A stretch of DNA of 64,000 nucleotides. Origin: CAJQHK01 sp038142525 (GTDB lineage Bacteria > Pseudomonadota > Alphaproteobacteria > Rickettsiales > UBA1997). Made by a program: the position numbers and the translations under genes. The notes under the pieces were generated by a model. It saw nothing but the letters and a program-made list of their open reading frames with translations. It had not been told where the DNA came from and ran no database searches. The stretch lies in contig JAYQKE010000015.1 of the NCBI GenBank assembly GCA_038142525.1, positions 248,001 through 312,000 of the forward strand, written 5' to 3'. Of this stretch, positions 63,270 through 64,000 are shown in pieces (within the stretch, counting starts at the first letter, position 1; every line of letters starts with the position of its first letter).

Positions 63270-64000
63270 TTACTTATTTTTACTCATCCTTTTTCTCTCA
63301 TTACTATCGAGATATAATTTTCGAAGCCTAAGTGATTTTGGCGTAACTTCTACCAACTCATCATCATTGATATAAGTAATCATATCTTCTAAGGTAAGTT
63401 TTTTTGGTGGCGTTAATCTAATTGCCTCATCAGTTCCACTAGCCCTAACATTGGTTAATTGTTTACCCTTAATAATATTTACTTCCAAATCATTATTTTT
63501 AGCATTTTGACCAATAATCATGCCAGTATAAACCTTATCACCAGCACCAATAAACATTATACCACGATCTTGTAAATTAAATAAAGCATAACCGGTTTGC
63601 AAGACCAGAATCATTAGAAATTAATGAGCCATTTCTTTTAAAAGCCAATTCTCCCTTGTAAGGCTGGTAGGAATCAAAAACTCGGTTCATAATACCAGTT
63701 CCCTTAGTGTCAGTTAAAAAACTCTCCCTGATAACCAATTAAACCACGAGATGGAACTTTAAAAGTAATTCTAGTTTTACCTCCTCCAGATGGCTTCATA
63801 TCAACCATTTCACCTTTCCTGGTCGCAACTTTTTCAACTACTGAGCCAGAAAATTCATCATCAACATCAACTACTAATTCTTCAATTGGCTCTAATTTAT
63901 TACCTTTCTCATCTTCCTTAAATAAAACTCTTGGTCTTGAAACTGCAAGTTCAAAACCCTCTCTTCTCATATTTTCAATTAAAACACCTAATTGCAATTC
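63270..64000 (-). CDS. typA: GTP-binding ribosome factor TypA/BipA, C-terminal part (frame broken, 5' end outside)
   Basis: The C-terminal ~245 residues of TypA; the GTPase half lies beyond 64000. The EF-G-like domain has QLGVLIENMRREGFELAVSRPRVLF and FKVPSRGLIGYQGEF. The specific C-terminal domain has GTGIMNRVFDSYQPYKGE, YALFNLQDRGIMFIGAGDKVYTGMIIG, NDLEVNIIKGKQLTNVRASGTDEA and the end DDELVEVTPKSLRLRK. Breaks: one T too many in the T6 run at 63715-63721, and one extra base near 63593-63602 where GAATGYALF or similar is expected. TypA acts on 50S assembly and stress adaptation. It converges on galU. Confidence 0.92.

Noticed and set aside
4562..63997. Programmed ribosomal frameshifting as the cause of the many breaks
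   Set aside because: Both +1 and -1 cases occur, at many unrelated housekeeping genes, without slippery sites or downstream structures in common. Systematic sequence error explains them better.
4562..63997. Large-scale pseudogenisation of an endosymbiont genome
   Set aside because: The broken genes keep all catalytic motifs on both sides of the break and include tig, glyA, iscS, ftsA, fabF, bamD and typA, which are rarely lost together. Decay would also bring stops and lost motifs, which are nearly absent.

Overview
The window is very AT-rich DNA (roughly 30% G+C by eye) from a bacterium that looks like an alphaproteobacterium of the Rickettsiales type. Evidence for this is the order iscR / NifS-like / iscS, a very long VirB6-like protein and a VirD4 coupling protein of a type IV secretion system, a DUF1013 (TrcR) gene, an FtsY without long N-terminal extension, short overlapping operons and strong A/T codon bias. 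It is less reduced than classical Rickettsia: it also carries hisG, purK, a prepilin peptidase, a MetZ-like enzyme, a DUF1611 + dipeptide-epimerase pair and many peptidoglycan genes. A free-living-like or extracellular Rickettsiales relative is possible, but that is inference.

Layout. 1-2773: the N-terminal part of a secreted Cys-rich protein with 70-residue Sushi-like repeats, translationally coupled to a prepilin peptidase. 3567-8000: NlpD-like lipoprotein, thiolase, rsmE, tatC, lolD. 8250-11380: virD4 behind glyA. 11535-14259: iscS, NifS-like, iscR. 14414-18754: VirB6-like giant and hisG. 18755-19352: non-coding, with palindromic elements. 19353-28630: mltG, fabF, TAXI receptor, then an operon rlpA-metZ-hypothetical-corC-ggt. 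28643-36633: a secreted Cys-rich protein of about 2660 residues. 36699-46962: tRNA-Leu, tig, bacterioferritin, rbfA, ftsY, a D-glutamate / cell-wall dipeptide cluster, bamD, rsmD, an arginase-family protein, purK, bcp, DUF1013. 47237-57537: four tandem units, each with a signal peptide + LamG-like + Sushi-like + BspA/DUF285-repeat surface protein. 57865-64000: ftsA, a hypothetical, an AmgK-like kinase, SPOR lipoprotein, rimM, vanX, galU, typA (partial).

How the genes fit together. Two themes recur. The first is the cell surface: a type IV secretion channel, Cys-rich secreted giants and a tandem family of repeat-bearing surface proteins, which could all face a host or prey cell. The second is turnover and salvage of peptidoglycan and D-amino acids (MltG, RlpA, NlpD-like, VanX, Ala-Glu epimerase family, gamma-glutamyltransferase, AmgK-like).

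An important caveat: about twenty conserved, mostly essential genes are broken by 1-2 base indels. Many sit in homopolymers, but a large subset sits where conserved Ala-Ala codons, i.e. GCAGC/GCTGC, are expected. In two places paralogous copies inside this window show directly that GCAGC has become GCAAAC. I read this as systematic consensus error, perhaps caused by DNA modification at GCWGC, rather than mass gene decay. Genes broken this way are given as single features across the break.
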